In this document: positions 24,937 through 40,000 of the stretch, in pieces | How positions within the stretch are numbered: the stretch's first letter is position 1 | Layout: every line of letters begins with the position of its first letter | Assembly: GCA_963971285.1 (NCBI GenBank) | Contig: OZ020257.1 | Coordinates: 14,708,602 to 14,772,601, forward strand | Length of the DNA: 64,000 bases | Direction: 5' to 3' | From: Astropecten irregularis | Taxonomy: Eukaryota; Echinodermata; Asteroidea; Paxillosida; Astropectinidae | Notes under the pieces: model-generated | What the model saw: the letters and a program-made list of their open reading frames with translations, nothing else | Databases searched by the model: none | What the model was told of the DNA's origin: nothing | Position numbers and translations under genes: made by a program

Positions 24937-27807
24937 AAACAGATGTCGTCAAGAAATAAAGCAGCAACAGTCAGACCGAGCCCAAGGCCTACGTTCAAAT
25001 TTAGACTGGTGCCGCCTGCGATTTGGCAACCAAACTTCATATTTGTTATCTCTAACGTGCACACTCTTGGAGCCAGTATCCAAGTGAGATTTGTGTGAAC
25101 AGACCTGTGATGTTGTCATGTGCTACGCTGAGCCCCTCTGGAGTATTCCTGTCATCGCTGAGAAAAAAATGAATCCAACCATTTTCATCGTCGACGATAG
25201 AATTTTTCGAGATGTTTTTCTTCGCCAGTGGGTTTGCGGTAGACTGTAAATTTCAGTTTTCTTGCAGAGAATGACACATCTCTCCGAATGCAAAGGTGAT
25301 GATAAGAAATGTCACCTCAAGTGATATAGAGCGGTTCTTTCTTTGAACCTGATCCTGTATAAATTCACAGAATGGTGACTGGATGTTGACTGAGTGAAAT
25401 AAAATGCCTTGAATGGCAAAGATGCAAGAATATTGAGGTTTTCTTGTGAGGAGCAATATAGGTCTGAGGGAATCAGACGTCTTTCCCAGCCAGTATGCTT
25501 AGGGTAACTCCTGGAAGTGCTCTCCTATTTGGGGACCTGAACCTTTAGACAGTCACTATCTGAGTTATCCTAGACCCGATCATGTTGTGAGCTTTCTTTC
25601 CCGGGGGTAGAAACAGCCTAAATATGCCCCACCCCTTCATTTTGAAAGAGATTTTGTCTATTTTTGGTCAAGCACGATCTTTCCCCCTTCTTGATGACAT
25701 TGTAATACCAGTGTTCATGAACTCTTGCAAGAAGCCACAATCCCCTCAGATTATCAGCTTTGGGTCCAGATTAACATCTATCACACCATCGAAATGACCC
25801 AGCAAAAAACTCCCTCAAATCCCCCAAATCACTGACGAAGTCAGAGACAACTGTTTCTGTATGTTTGGAGAGCTTCAAGACAAATAAGGCCGAGGCTATT
25901 TACATTTTACAAGTCCTGATTGTCTAAGTCCTGTTTGGATCTTATCTTAATCACCATTTGATCTCGGGATAATCCTGGCTCCCGGAAGGGCGGGGAAATG
26001 ACTGGTGCTGACCCGCGGAATAAAAATGGAATTGCTGTATAAAGAAAACAACAACAGCAAAGTGGTACTTCCTATTAAAAGGGTAACCAAGTGCTTTATC
26101 ACTCCTGTCAAAGGTTTGAAATCCAGTCCCAGCAAAATGGTTATCTTAAAATCTTAAACGTTTGCCTGTTTTGTACTTTGAATGTGAGAACATTTTTCTT
26201 TCAACTAAGAATCCAGGAAATGCATTAATTTTCTGTGCCATTCATGACATCAGCACTGTGCCCATGAAAATGGTTATTTTCATTTGCTTTTATACCTAAA
26301 AGGGTAGTTTTGGACCCCTATAGGCCTACCGAGGGTGGTAAAAAGGTAAAAGAGGTAATTTAGTAACACAGGAAACAGTTTCAGATTGTGGATACAAATT
26401 ACTTCAAGTCTGTATCATAAGGATAAATATGCTCTCCTTTTAAATAGAACTTGGTTCTGAAAGCTTTGATTCGTTCATTGTTTTACTAAACATAGAAAAT
26501 CATAAATAATAGAAGATTCAAGATACTCATTTCAACCAAAATAACACCTTTTTAATGGTTTTCCATAGCCAAATGTTGTAGCAATATTCATCAATCCAAC
26601 TGTCATTTGTACTATTCTTTATGGAATGAATTTGTGAGATGTTGTGGAGGTGAAACTGATTTTTCAGCAAGTGCTGTTCTAAAGAGTCAAGTCATAAATG
26701 GAAAACATACTTCTGTTGTCGGTGGGTTTGGTATTTCTCGCGTACCTTCCCACAAATGAGCGGAAGCTCTCAGGTGTCAACAGCCTGCAGTCTAATGATT
26801 TACAGGCGATGTTCTCTTGTTGCCAGCGAATACTGCCTTAGAACTTGTAAAGAGCCCGAACATAGCACAGTATACAGGAAAGCCATTATTAACTAAGTCT
26901 GCTCCGAATGTACAACAAGGTCGCAACAATAGTCTCGGCTTGCTCGGTTCAAAGAAAAATCGGGGGAGATTTTTGATTTATTTATGGCATTGCTCCAATG
27001 GATTTTTTGTGTGCGGTTAAACACTTTACAGCTATGTCCAGGAAATGAGCACTTTCCTTCTCTACGTGTTTGCGGTAATCATCTTGGCAACCTTCTGGGG
27101 ACAGTTTCTGACCTTGCCGTTTTCATTCCCAAGTTCCATCTTGAGTGTGTTAGTTCCAGGGAGGAACTTGTCACTTTCAATTAAACAGTAATACCTCTTG
27201 ATGGATCATCTGATGCTAATATTCCGCGGCAATTTCCTTTGTTTTCATCTGGTTGAGTTCTATATAGAGTTGAATGATTCTAGTTTAATGATTGAGTTGG
27301 CTTACTTTTTGTTCATCTTCCCTCAAAATACTGCAATATATTACCAGGCAACTATTTTCTTAAAGGTAATATCATACTTTGGTTTTTGTCAAAGAAATGC
27401 AGATTCATGAGCAAAAATATCAAGAAAGATACAGTAACAGTCATCAGTGAAATTTCCAGTCCCATAAAGTACTCAATTTTTGAGAAAGCAGTAAAAAATG
27501 GCCACTGCATTTAAAAAAAAATCTTACCACCATTATTTTTGATCTTTTAAAGATTAGAATTGTTTTTGGTCATTGGTTTTACTCTTTTCTTGATAAATAC
27601 AGCATTTTAGGTAGAAAAACGTGAATGATATGTTTCTACCACCACCATCTTTATGCCCTGTAAGTTATAGGTAAATCTGTGAAGATTTCTGTTTTGGTAG
27701 GCTACCAAAGTATGATAGTACCTTTAAGTCGTTCAGAAAATGGTCAACCATCAACTTGTTTCGATTTTGCTCATTGTTTCTGTTTGTCGTTCTTCCTTGA
27801 CCTTCAG

Positions 27808-28097
27808 GAAACCGTGAGATGTCCTTCCTGCAGGGCATCACCTCGGCCAGCATCACCTTCTACGTGACCAGGGCCTGCAGCAGCGGGGAGGTCGAGGAGT
27901 GCGGATGCGCCCAGAGTAAAGGTCGCAAGCGCGGCAAGAATGACGTGGTGGAGGACTGGGCCTGGGGAGGCTGCTCGGACAACATCCGCTACGGCATGTA
28001 CTTCACCAGGGACTTCATTGACACGATGGACGGCGGCTACAGCGACACGTCGGGAGCTAACCTGATGATGCAGCACAACTATGAGGCTGGGTTGAAG
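27808..28097 (+). CDS. Wnt penultimate coding exon
   Basis: Acceptor CCTTCAG lies just before the exon and donor AAG/GTGAGA just after. The exon opens with two bases completing a split codon (NGA), then N-R-E-M-S-F, the usual Wnt boundary before the RETAF-like motif, and closes in phase 0 after E-A-G-L-K. It carries ACSSGEVEECGC and WAWGGCSDN. GC content and codon use are far richer than in the flanking introns. Confidence 0.93.
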
Positions 28098-31000
28098 GTG
28101 AGATATTAGGATGAGATAGGAGGATGTTATCATTGATGGCTGGACCCGAGGCTGCCTAAATATCAGTCCAGGTCTCTAATGGTCCAGATTGAGGCAGCCG
28201 TAGCTAGGGGCCATGGTAACCAACCTATAAGTCAACCTCTAGAGATGTTACTATAACAAGGCCTCTAATGGTCTGGATGAAGACAGTCATACCTGGAGCT
28301 CCTTTCTAGACCTATCTAGCATTGTCTCGAGTGGCCTCTTAGTCTGCCATAAGCTTCAGGAGACCATCTCCTCAATCTATAGACCATTCTCTATAGAGCT
28401 TTCCAAGCAGGCTTCTGATGGTTCAGAAGGTAATTTGTTTGGAATTATGGAGAATATTTTCAATGCACCAACACACTTTCTGGGATTCTAGATCAATCTA
28501 GACACCAATTTTTCACTCACTATTTTGGGGGGGTTCACCAACATTCAATTACTGTTGTGATCCCTCCCAAAGCTGCTGCTTCATCTTAAGTGTATCATTC
28601 CTGGGGTACAATCCCATGCCTTGCAGTAGATGATGGGTTACATTTATGGCTTCTGACTGGCACTCAGAGCAAAGGACTACTTAATAACGGTAGAAAGGCC
28701 ACATCACAGGGTCCGACAGTTTGATGGTAAGACGGTCGGAATGTTAATCCAGAGGTGCGAGGTTCAATTCCCAATTCAGTCAACTCGAAATGTTCCCCTT
28801 CTCACCCTTTTTATTCCTGAAATGATTCCCTGTGAATCCTGATAATGGATACCGTCATGTCATTCTCCCGACTCTGCGAAAAGTTCATCTTTGGAATTGA
28901 GAAACAAAATTACTTGTGTTAATTTTCTCGTTCCTTTAACAAAACATTGTTTGAGTGATTTAAGATCCGTACACAATTCCCAGCATTCCTTTGACTTAAC
29001 GATTAGTTTGGATGGCAACCATAGAAATGTCCGAAGGATAAGGCCAGACGAAATAAATGTTATGTTTTTGGTATGAGGAAATGGTTATTTCAAGGGTAGA
29101 TATTAATTTTATGGAAGTACAATGTGCAAGTTCGTGATCTACAGACATAATTATTTGGCATGTTCAAAATGCATTTAATAATCAAATATTATGTCATCCG
29201 CAAAAGACAATAGAATATTGTCATGATTTGTTAATGCCAAAACCAATTTAGATTTTTCTGGATGATGAATTAAATTTCCCATACCCTTGGGGATATTAAT
29301 GATATCAATTACTTAAAACACATCTTTTTTATCTTCTGGCTCAAAGGGTCACTGTCCTGTGACTTTTCTGACCATTCATGAAAAGATAAAAGGCAAGAAG
29401 GGATCAAATTTAATGTGAACAGCAGACATAGAATGTTGCTTGAATGAACTGTTTAATCCTATATTCTGATTCCTTGGATCATGACTGTAGCTGATCATGC
29501 CTGGACTAACTTACTAACTGGTCAAGGGTCTTTAGCCGATTATGGACATTGAGATGGTATTATTGATATGTCCATGGGGACATAGGGCCATTGATGAGCT
29601 GCTTTAGGATTTGGTCTCATGGGGCACATTTTATACCAATTGTCCTGAAGGGAACGGCCTCACTTATCATCATACTAGCTTGACCTTTGCTGGGGTTTCG
29701 GATACAAAGAGGGAGAAAAATCTCCTCTGAAAATGCATGTCTCAGGACCGGACACAACAACTATAATGATCCTCTTATAACTATTGACTATAGCTCTGAT
29801 CATTACCGTCTGGTCAAAACATGCCGTAATGCCATTTTATTCTCTAAGTTTTTCAACCTTGATGGTCACACTGGTTGTGAGTTTTGTGGTCGGCAGGAAT
29901 AATGTCCTAGACATTATTTCTTTGAAGGAGATTTTCACGCTTAAGGCATGTGATCAGTTGAGTACCGTTACAGGTGCTAAGCATCATAAATCATATGTGA
30001 AATGTTGACTGGTAACCTGCAATTTGCTATTTGAACACTCAGTTTGTTGTATGTACAGCATTCAACAGGTCTAGTTGTTGTTTATCTGGCAAACGTGATT
30101 GTCTTCTTGCATCATGGTCTTTCCATTTGACCAAGATGAACATTTCTGGCTTAAGCATGGAATTACATCGGGTTTGCACAATTCTTTTGAGAACTATTGA
30201 GAGATACTTTTCCTCAGGCAGATGATGTATTCCAAAAAAGAGCTTTGCTTTTCTCTGCAAGACACCGTGCTCTGTTGGACACTTGTGTAGATTAATCAGG
30301 AAATTTCTTGTTAAATCTTGAATGGGAAAGAAAATCCATTGACATAATTCTAACAGCTGAGAGCTGCAATAAGGACTTCCACATCCTCCCTTTCAAATGA
30401 CCACATCCTTTCCCCCAAACTGACCAGGCCACTCCTCTCAAGTTGCAATAGATGTCATCAGCTATTCATGTCAACATCGTTTTGAAATGAAGGCTCGGGG
30501 CTCAGGCTCCGGCTCCGTCATCCATATGCTGAAAATATAGGTTGTGGTTTTTCATCAATGCTGAAGCTCTGTTTTTCTTTTCAAACCAGATAATCTTACT
30601 TCCGAACGGCAGCCAAAAGCCTCTATTTTGATACCCGTTATTTTAGAATGGATTCACAAAATGGAGTCAGAGCCTGAGCCTGAAATCTCCTGAATTGTCT
30701 CAAGGGTTCTCTGAGTAACCTCTAAGATATGGAGGAGGAGAGTTTCACAGAGTCAAGTGTCTTAAAGAGCATGAAGCCCTCCTCCCTTTAGTCTTCATAT
30801 TACCTCAGTGCTTTACCCATGTACTTCATGGTACCAGGCCACACATGGCTTGCAGAAAACTGATATGATCAACTGAGTGTGGAGCCCAAAAGACTTATTC
30901 AGGGTTCTCAGACTGGAAGAGACGGAGGGGGTAGAAGGAGCTCAATTCAGGAGCAGAGAATGGGAGAAAGAATTGCCCAATTCAGGCCGAATTGGTACCA

Positions 31001-34000
31001 GTCCCCGGCTTCCTTGTGAGCCTTGAAAGGAAAGCCATCAGAAGAGATCTAGCCGCTGCTTGAGCAGTAACTGATACTGACACGTGGAGGTTAATCCCCC
31101 TGTTTGCAGAACAAAAAAGCCTACCCCTGCATACTTCGACCCACACAATACACCAGATAATCCCAGCAACGGAGTCAACTGTGGCCCTGTGCAGAGAACT
31201 ATAACAAAAAACCAACGAAAGAATAGAAAAAAACAGACTCCTTGTGCTTTTCAGCAATCCACCAGTTTGTCTTTTTGAGTTAGGGAGAAGTGTTTCTTTT
31301 TTTCTTTCGCATTTTTTGTGTCAATTGTGTAACTTGCTTGGTGATTTATACTGCTGGGAAAACAGGAATTACAGACCAGACGTATTTTGAAAGATTTGTC
31401 CGGGACAGAAAGGGGGATTATTGGAGTGCCGCGGTCGTAAAAAGAATTTGTTGGTGATCCAAGTGGGTTGAGCAATTTTGTCTGCGATTCAGATCAAATC
31501 TGATAACAGCGTAACTGTGAAACGATGCTCAACTGAAATCTAAAACGGAAAAAAGAATGAAAATTTAAGGGTTCATTTTGTCTAGTATCATTTTTCCTTC
31601 GTGCGTTTAATGCTGTTTTAAGTTTTTCATGAAGTCCCTGTTTACTGAGCTCTCGGCAAACGTCAAAAGATGTCCCTGTATCCTGATCAGATCCAGACTT
31701 GTTGAAGATTCTACCGGGGGACAGTCAGGACAAGATATCCAGAGATAAACCCATGATGACTTGTTTTTGTCTTCTTGAATTTGCAAGTCTCTGACTCAAA
31801 CAAGGGTGGCGTCGCTCACTGAACCAAAAAACAACAAAAAGAAGCAAAGAAATAACTGAGAAAAAAACATTTTCTGACATTTAGGATTAGCACCAAGTGA
31901 TGGCATTAAAAGCATCTATTCTCGGAATGAACATATGTTTTTCTGTCCTTGATGAGTTAGTGTAGGTTTGAGAGGCGGCCAGTTTCATCACGAAAATAGA
32001 AGGAAAGTGTAAGCCCTTGGCCTTTTCTTGCACTTCAGGACCGACGGGAATGATTCAGATTCTTTGAAAGCTTTGTCTGTTAGAGGGATTAAGTATCAAA
32101 ATATAGGAAAGGGAAGTTGGGGAAACGCCGGCTAATTTGCTGCCTTACACGGCAACCTGTTTGACAAAGGCGGCTTGTTATTTGCTGTCAGGCTTGTTTT
32201 GTTTTCCCACCGTCAGACATATAGCCCTCTATTTTTTTCTTGTGGTGGAAACGAGTGATGTAGTGTTTCTTGTCTGGTTGTCGGTTACTAGGCTAGATAA
32301 TCCCGCAAATGCTCAGCCTCGTACAAACAGAAAGAAGAAAATGAAGGAGCATGCAGTTTGATTCATGTTTACGTCAGATCATTTGGATCATTTAGTTGGT
32401 TGAGCTCTCAGGGAGTCATACAGCAGGTAAAAAACAAACAAACAAACAAACAAATAAATAAATAAACAAATAAACAAACAAATAACGCAAAACCAAAAAA
32501 TCCGAAAAGAGGTTTTAAAATTGTGATTTACAAGCCGCTTTCATTCTTAGAGAAAGATTCTTTTATTTGGATGAGATTTTTTTTCTCAATGTGGAGTGAG
32601 GACTTTTCCTCTAAGAATTTCTCCTTCCTCACCTCATAGCCACTCCATTTGTGAGGAAATGGTTTTTTAAAGGCTAGCTGTACACTTAGCCCCTCCTCTG
32701 AACATAGAATTTGTTTGCCGTCCGACTAACTGGAATGTTGTTTACCTGTGTCTAACTTTAAGAAGCCTTTATGAGAAAGTTAACTGTTTCAAATGTCCAC
32801 TTTATGTAACTGCCCCCAACTGTCATCTCGCATCTCTTTCTCTCAAAACAAGTTTTATTTTAAGGCTTAACATGCAATCAAGCATTTAGTGTCCGTAAGA
32901 AGCAATTTGGCCAGCAGGCCATGATGAATGGTCATCAGCAATTGCTCCTAGAATCGGGCAAGATAAAGATCTGCAACAGTTTGAAAAGAAAAGGAATCTT
33001 GTATACAACCTCAGGTTTTCTTTTTCATTTCCAGGGTGTTGTAGGCAGTAAGTGATTGATGCGTGTTTGGTAAGGTCGGTACTCCGCGGCAGGAATTTTT
33101 ATCACTGTTGGGAAGAAAGCGCCAATTACAGCTAGCATTTCATTGCTACCATAAAACGCTTACAGTAATACCCAGGAACAAAAACATTGACTAAAGTTTT
33201 AAGGGTGGTCCGGTTTTCACCAATCTTCGCAATGTGAAATTTGTCTGTTCAAAATAGGAGATTTTACAAACCAATTAAAGCAACATTTTTCAGGATGCAA
33301 ACACTATTTGCGAGGTATATGTGACAGGTATGCAGAATTAGAATCCTCTGCTTTTTTATTATCTAAATTAAGAGGAATGTCTCATCCGGGTTTTTTGTAT
33401 GCCTTGCATAAAATGAATGTCCTCCGGCAGTTAGTCCATTGGGTTACCAGTAAACTGAGCAGCCACTTAAAGATTGCTTCCTAATACAACCAAATTGATG
33501 GTCTCGATCTCTTTTCTTTCTTGGTCTCTTTTCTTTTTTGCTTCGAGTTAGGAGGGCCTGATCATGACGTGTTTAGAATTAGACCCTAGCAGGATCTTTT
33601 CTTTCTTGTTTGAGGTTTGATTTACCCAACGTTTCTTTGTGGACTCAGATTGCATACAATCTTTCCGTGTTCTTGTGAGCCGTTTTCCTTCTTTTAGCTG
33701 AAAAACAGCGCCAACAAAATGAGATTTTCCCCCAAATCTTTGAACAAAACGCAATTTCCCTCAATTCTCTTAGACCACCATGAAATCTCAGACATCTTGT
33801 TTTTTTGTTATATGGATGGTTCATTTTGATTAGGACACTATATTTATTCGTCAACTTTTGGCTAAAATCCTTTCACTGATCTGACTAGTTTCAATTTATG
33901 GCTTATGGGCGGTTTTCTTTCGCTCAATAGGATTTTACGTGTTTGGAAAACATTACACAACCAAACCTTACAATTGACTAACTAAGCCCAGTGAATTCAA

Positions 34001-37000
34001 TTCATGCCCTCTCCTTCCCTTCCTTCAAAAGAACCGCATCTAAAGATAGACACAGAGCCTCTGAAGCAGTCACTCTGATGAACGAGGCTAGATGGAGCAA
34101 CCAGTTGATCAGCAGGTGGATATGGAACAAAAAAGGCTTTCATGTCAGAGGTTGCCAGGTCTAAAGTTGGTCCATACCATTCAGCAAGCTCCTTGACAAA
34201 TCAAAAAGTGTCTCCCATAAGATGTCCAGTCACTGGAAAGAATCTGTTTGGGAGAACGATGGAGCGGGGACGGGCGGGGTTGATGAGTTGAAAAAGAACG
34301 GACATAAGACACGTTTCTATCAATTTGGCAGCATGCCAACAGAAAAAGAAAAAAAATCACCCCACGATATTTCTAGATTTCCTTTACCTTCAAAGAATTA
34401 TAATACCGATAGAATTATAAAATGCTATTAATAAGACTTATCGTTTCATCCCGGGCAAATGAAATTGGTTTTATTTAATACCGGGGCAAAGATTACGAGG
34501 ATTAAGGATCGTGGATTGCTCAAGGCCCACTGTGACACACTTTGTGACCTCTCATTACAGATACTGATTGACTTTGATAGGTTGTTTAAGCTCGTGGGAG
34601 GTTGAGCTCCAATTACAAGATTAGTGAATTTAAAGGATTCATTTTTTATTTGTGGGGGGGGGGGGGGCGTGGGGGGCAGGGTTTGGAAAGAAGCTCTGAG
34701 GGACTATAATATGAAGCCTCGTAGATCAAAGTCCTCTCTTGAGTCCTGGTGGCAACTGCAGCGCTGTTTGTGACCCTAGTTTTTTTCCTCAACTTTAGTA
34801 TCCATTGTTAGACTGAGACAAACAGGTTCAATGCATTCCTGCGGTCTAATAGATTTCTGTAATTGCTTGATAGTATTGAACTGTTATTCAAGATTAAGAC
34901 TTTTAAAAAAGTTATTTAAAGCAGAGTTATGAAATCTTTTTTTAACCTTCGTCAGATTTGAATCCTGCTTAAATACAGCAGGCACCAGCGTCTTTCCCTC
35001 GTATTAATCCTAAGACACCTCATCAAGCCTAGAGTGCATTCTAGACGTCCTGAAAACCTCACTGTTATAGCTGACTTGAGGACTAAATTCTCGCTTTTCA
35101 CTTGTGAGGTAATAAATCTAGAACACTCGAAGATGAACTGATCTGTTTTGCCATCTTTTGCTGGTGAATTAGTGGCGGTTGTCATGGCCTCCAATTTGCG
35201 CCGATAAATTTTTCTAATTGAAGCGGCGGATAGTGAACCTGCTCCACTGTCATTGTGCGGTTTGTATGAATGAGCGGCAGTTTCCTTTTTTTCGTTTCCA
35301 CTTCTCAGGAAGTTGGGGGTTGCAGCCCTATTTGATCTCCTTCAGAGTCCTTTCACTGCGCCGTCTTGTGCCCAGACACCTTCTATAAACATCTGCATTG
35401 ACAAATGATGCCATTTATTATGACAGGCTATGTAATCCACACCAACCGTGGCCTTAATGATTTTAGTCATTATGGTTAAAAAGACAGGAGCTGAGCTGGC
35501 CCGAAGCGCACGGTACACCGTAATTCTTCTGAGTTTGTTTGGTTGTTTTTCTTCATTTGGTTCAGGTGTGTAGTCCGTTATCAATCCATCAAGGTTCAGC
35601 TAGGCAGTAAATATGTTAACTCTTTCGCTCCATGGGGCCATGCTGGTGCGTAAGCCCATAAATTTGCATTTTGGGCTCTCTCCATCGTTAATGGTCCGAA
35701 TCGGTCCAGCAAGATTCTACGAATCCTTAATGCTCTCATGGTCAGTTAATCACGTTGTCTTGTCTGGCCATAGAATAGGATATGACCAGTCCTTAGTCCC
35801 CCAGACTGTGCGTTGGTCCCCATTCTTGTAAATTGTTACATTTGTGATACTTTGATACTTTGAAATGATTCGGTATCTTATAAAAGCCATGAATAAGTTA
35901 ATTGCGTTAAATACTTGTGATTATGGATGGGCACTGCCATGGGTTCATTTGTCTAATTTGTCTGGTTCCGGTTGCTATACCACTGTGGTTCGTCACTTTA
36001 TTCTCGCCAGTGACAGCAGCAATGCTTTCAGGAGAATAGATACAAAAAAGATACCAGTCCCTGTGCAATATGTGAGCCTCTTATTCTAGAAATCCTGTAT
36101 GATTATTTCTGAAAAGCTCCCCTTCATGGTGTTACGGCAGTGGTACGCAAGTCCAAACATTGAGTAGACCACTGGTTCTTTGTTAGAACTCTCTAAGGTT
36201 TGCTCCCGCCGTGGTTTTACTGCAGTTTGTAGACTTCTTCATCACACAATGAGAGGACCTTGTTTGGGTTCAATGAAAGAACCTAGTCAGTTTTCTCAGT
36301 CATCAAAGATTTGCTAGATAGAGATTTGAGGCTTAAGTTAAAAGAACCAGGTTCATGACTCTCTATAGCCCTCTAGTGAGCACTGTCTCAGTGAAGCTGC
36401 TATTTGCTCAGAGATTCCCTTCATGTCTAAACCTAGATATAGCCAGGCCTCTAGATTCTCAGAATTGCTGCATCTCTGTTCCTTACGACATTACGTACTG
36501 CATTACGTTTGTTTCAAAAACAAAGAGACCTGCACTATAGCATCCTTTTCACTGACTGATCACAGAAGTTCAAGTCATCTTCTCAGTTTGCACTCACAAA
36601 TGTGGCAAGATCTGTCCTTGGGAATAAGTTATCTTGCTGAGAACATGTTGAACAACTACACGGACCGACCAACTGCTATATGTTACGGGATATCGAGCAG
36701 CGATGATGTTGCAAATCTTGAATGGGAAGCGGAAGATGTTCGTCATCTTAGATCCTGGTGTCTCCATCAATTCTCAGCTGCTACCCAACAACTTTCTGAT
36801 TTGGTCTTCAATGTTGCACTGCTCGAAGGAAAAATACAGTACTTAGTACGTTGCTCGTGTTGTGGTGATGAGTTGAGATTGATGCCAAAATAGAAGAAGC
36901 CCTGGGATTGGTTTTTCTCAGGCTCATGGAGCCAACAATTAAGCATGTTTAGCAACCTGGAAGGACAATGGGATGATGAAGTGGCACTTCTATAATGCCT

Positions 37001-40000
37001 CTTATACACCAAATTCTCTACCAATTAAACCCATAGGCATCAAGAGTACGGTAAAGCACCATTTAGGAAGAAGGATCAAGGCAAAGATTGATATAACTTG
37101 AATTACGGCTTCTCAGTTTGCTTCAAGTTGCCTGTCCGATTTTGAAAAACACTCAATACGCAGACCAATCTCCTTGAAGAGAAACTTGAAACTCAGAGAA
37201 AGTGAAACCTATCTCACCAAAGTAACAAGATTAGCCGGGGAACTGGCTCCCTCTCCGTGTTAGCACCTTGTCCCTTGGTGTAAGGTAATGTGTTGGGAGG
37301 ATGTGATATACCTTTGCTGCAGGCTATGGTGCATGTTATGGCATTTGAATACTGAGAACCTCCAAGTAGCTTGCCCCACACAGCGATACATTTTTGGGGT
37401 GTTTGGAAAAATGCCATCTTATGTCTGGATATGTTTCTCAGTTGTTGTTAACGCAGTCTGATTTGAAATGTTTTGTCATCTTGAGTGTGTCTCTGAAAGT
37501 GGCTAGTTTCAAAAGTAACTTGTTTTGGGATTGGTGCTTGCAAAATTGAAATTTCTATTTCTCAGTTTCACTCTTCATTCCTTAACCCGAGGAGCCTTTA
37601 ACAACTTCAGGTCAAAATGTAACAGATGTGACAGATAGTTGGATGAAGTTGGGCCTCGTTCAAGCCCCAGATTCAAAACTAGTGTCTGGGCTCTACAAAC
37701 CTGTATCCTTCATAGTCTAACAATACCACAAGACAGATCTAGGTAGTTTGGAGTGAGTTAAAGTAAGTACTCATTGAAGGAACTTCACTGGTTTCTCTTG
37801 CATTTGGTCCAGGAGATCTCTCACAGTTGTTCTAGGAGTGATTACCCCTCCCCCGAGTTGTCTATTCAATCACAGAATTTGATCACTGCTATTGAATCTC
37901 CGTCGCTCCTCAGACTTTCAAGTCCCCCTAGTGAACCCCTTTCAGTCCCCGCGAAAACACCTGGCAGCTGTGTTCAGTTTCAACTTGAATCGAAATCGGT
38001 GCTGTCACGGCGAACGTGGGTTGATCATCAGACCATCCTTGCGGGAGATTCTCTGCCATCGCGGGAAGGATTCCAGGATGCAGTTATAATATCCTCCGTT
38101 GTCAGGACAAGTCCATTCCCCTCCTTCCCCCGTCCTTACCCCCCTTGTAAATCCCCAGGATGTGGGGTTTGATAGCTCCGTACGTCCTCCCGAGTGATCG
38201 CTATGGACAGTTGCCCCCTGTCGACTGGTTCAGCTGGAAAAGGACTGACTCATCGTCGAGTCTGAGCCACCGGCATCGAGCCAAAGCTGATCACTCTTCT
38301 CCAACATGCTGTGCTTCGGTCCGTTAGACAAAGATGATGAAGCATGGTTCAGAGTATGGTTTCTTTTATCCTTGAATGAACTATCGCACTTGTCGTGACA
38401 TAAGCACAGCAAGATTGTGTCAAGTCCTCGCATGAACACCTAGCCTAGCTTTTTCCTGTTAACCTTCAATGCCCTCCTGCAGATGGGGGTAATCCCTCCC
38501 ATTAAGACATTTCCTGGGCTTACATACATCATAATTTGTCACGCTTTTATTGAATGATGCTGTCATGGTCTGAAAGAATACCCAATTGGTCTTCTTTAAC
38601 CCTCCAATATCTGAAGAGACTGTGCGTGTGTGACACAAAATGAGCAAATTAACCCCTTTGGAAAAGGATTCCAAACTTAGAGAAAACTTGAATAAAAAGT
38701 TGTTATCAAAATTATACCATCAGTGACTGGTACCTTGCAGTCATTCACTGGTTTTCATACAGACCAACACATTTTCTAGTCTCTACAAGACATTGCAGGA
38801 CGTATAAGTCAATCGACTGATATGGCATCAATATGGGATGACAGTTTGTTAGCACATAGCCTTGTGTTGTCAGTTAGCAGGTAGGGAAGGGGGGAAGGTA
38901 GAATTCTCCAGAGAGGGGGTGGGGTGCTGACCTTTTTGCCCCAACTTTGCCATCAGCCTTGAACTTTTTATCAAGACATGAACGGAAGTCTTTTTCAGTT
39001 GGCCCGGGGTCCTACCTCTAGTACCCAATGACATGTTTTCCCCGTCAACGGTTTGATTTTTCTAACCGTGGTGCCCTTTTGAAAGGATACGTGCTTCAGC
39101 AGTTACATATATTCATGTATTCTGATGTGCTTAGTGGCAAAAGACATGCTTAGCAAAGTCTTGAGCTAAGCGGAATTGACCTCGTGATGTCTTCTGCCGA
39201 CTAACCCTTAAGCACATCCTCTCATCAAATCGGTGGTGACCTCAATTGAAGGGACTTGGCTCAGGTGAAGTCTGTGGCCTGATTTTCCAGGGCCTCTTAG
39301 CGAGTGTGTCCAGGAAGCATTATACATGTGTTGTCTGCCTTGATGTACAACAGACCTTGATTGCTCTTGCAATCAGCATCCTCAATCTGGTGCCAGTCGA
39401 GTTTCAGTCGGTAGTTTCTTAATGCTGAATTAGCTTCAGGCAGGTTTCAGGCTGGCCTCTGTGTTTGATTAGTGAGTCTATTCAAACTGGAAAACATGTT
39501 AGATAACGACAAGGGATGGTCTTCCTTTCTGCTTTCTCCCAAAAATTTAGAGCGAGTAAGTTGGCCCCTGACCATCCCAATCTATAAATTGGGGCTCAAT
39601 TAGGAAGAGGGATAAATGGCAAAATAAATTTATTGTCCAATAAAGTTGGGTTTTTATTGTTTGTTTTCCCCTCTGCAGACGATTGACACCAACATGAGGG
39701 TGCGATGCAAATGCCACGGTGTGTCCGGCTCCTGCACTTCAAAGGTCTGCTGGAACACGATGCCCAAAATGGACGAGATCGGCTCCATGATCTTTGATCG
39801 GTACGGCCAGGCCCGGTTCATGACGTACTCCCGCAAGCGCCGCCGATTACGCCCTCCCCGCGACTCCCCGAAGAAGCCCTCCGGCACCGATCTGGTCTAC
39901 CTGCAGGAATCGGTGGACTACTGCGAGCCCAACAAGAAGCACGGGTCGGTGGGCACCCACGGCAGACTCTGCAACAAGACCAGCGAGCTGGAGAATGGCT

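Larger units (their letters stand above)
1..27807. other. Wnt upstream intron or 5' flank, no coding exon recognised
   Basis: I see no stretch here with the codon character, splice signals and conserved residues of a coding exon on either strand. The next exon on the right begins in mid-codon after a splice acceptor, so transcription of the Wnt gene must start upstream; this stretch is therefore most simply a very long intron, although its 5' exons could also hide here unrecognised. Open frames are short (at most about 135 codons) and resemble no family I know. The region holds SINE pieces, MITE-like elements, two tandem repeat arrays, one foldback element and low-complexity tracts, listed separately; between them it appears to be unique AT-rich DNA. 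Confidence 0.6.
28098..39678. other. Wnt intron, 11.6 kb
   Basis: The intron runs from GTGAGA to CCCTCTGCAG, phase 0. It holds a MITE-like repeat (30.5 kb), a possible tRNA-like fragment (28.7 kb), a CAAA/TAAA simple repeat and a poly-G tract. Longer open frames at 36,423-36,893 and 37,774-38,172 match no family I recognise and are not called. Nothing else structured was seen. Confidence 0.85.

Noticed and set aside
1-27807. Earlier Wnt exons (signal peptide, RRWNCS region)
   Set aside because: I found no WNCS-type exon with splice sites. A TGGAATTGC word at 26,027 has an in-frame stop directly upstream and no flanking Wnt residues.
36423-36893. 156-codon open frame in the Wnt intron
   Set aside because: Sequence has no recognisable domain, is not flanked by coherent splice signals or related exons, and its codon use resembles intron DNA. 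A protein search and RNA-seq would decide.
37774-38172. 132-codon Ser/Pro-rich open frame in the Wnt intron
   Set aside because: Low-complexity composition and no family resemblance; length is within what chance gives in 64 kb.
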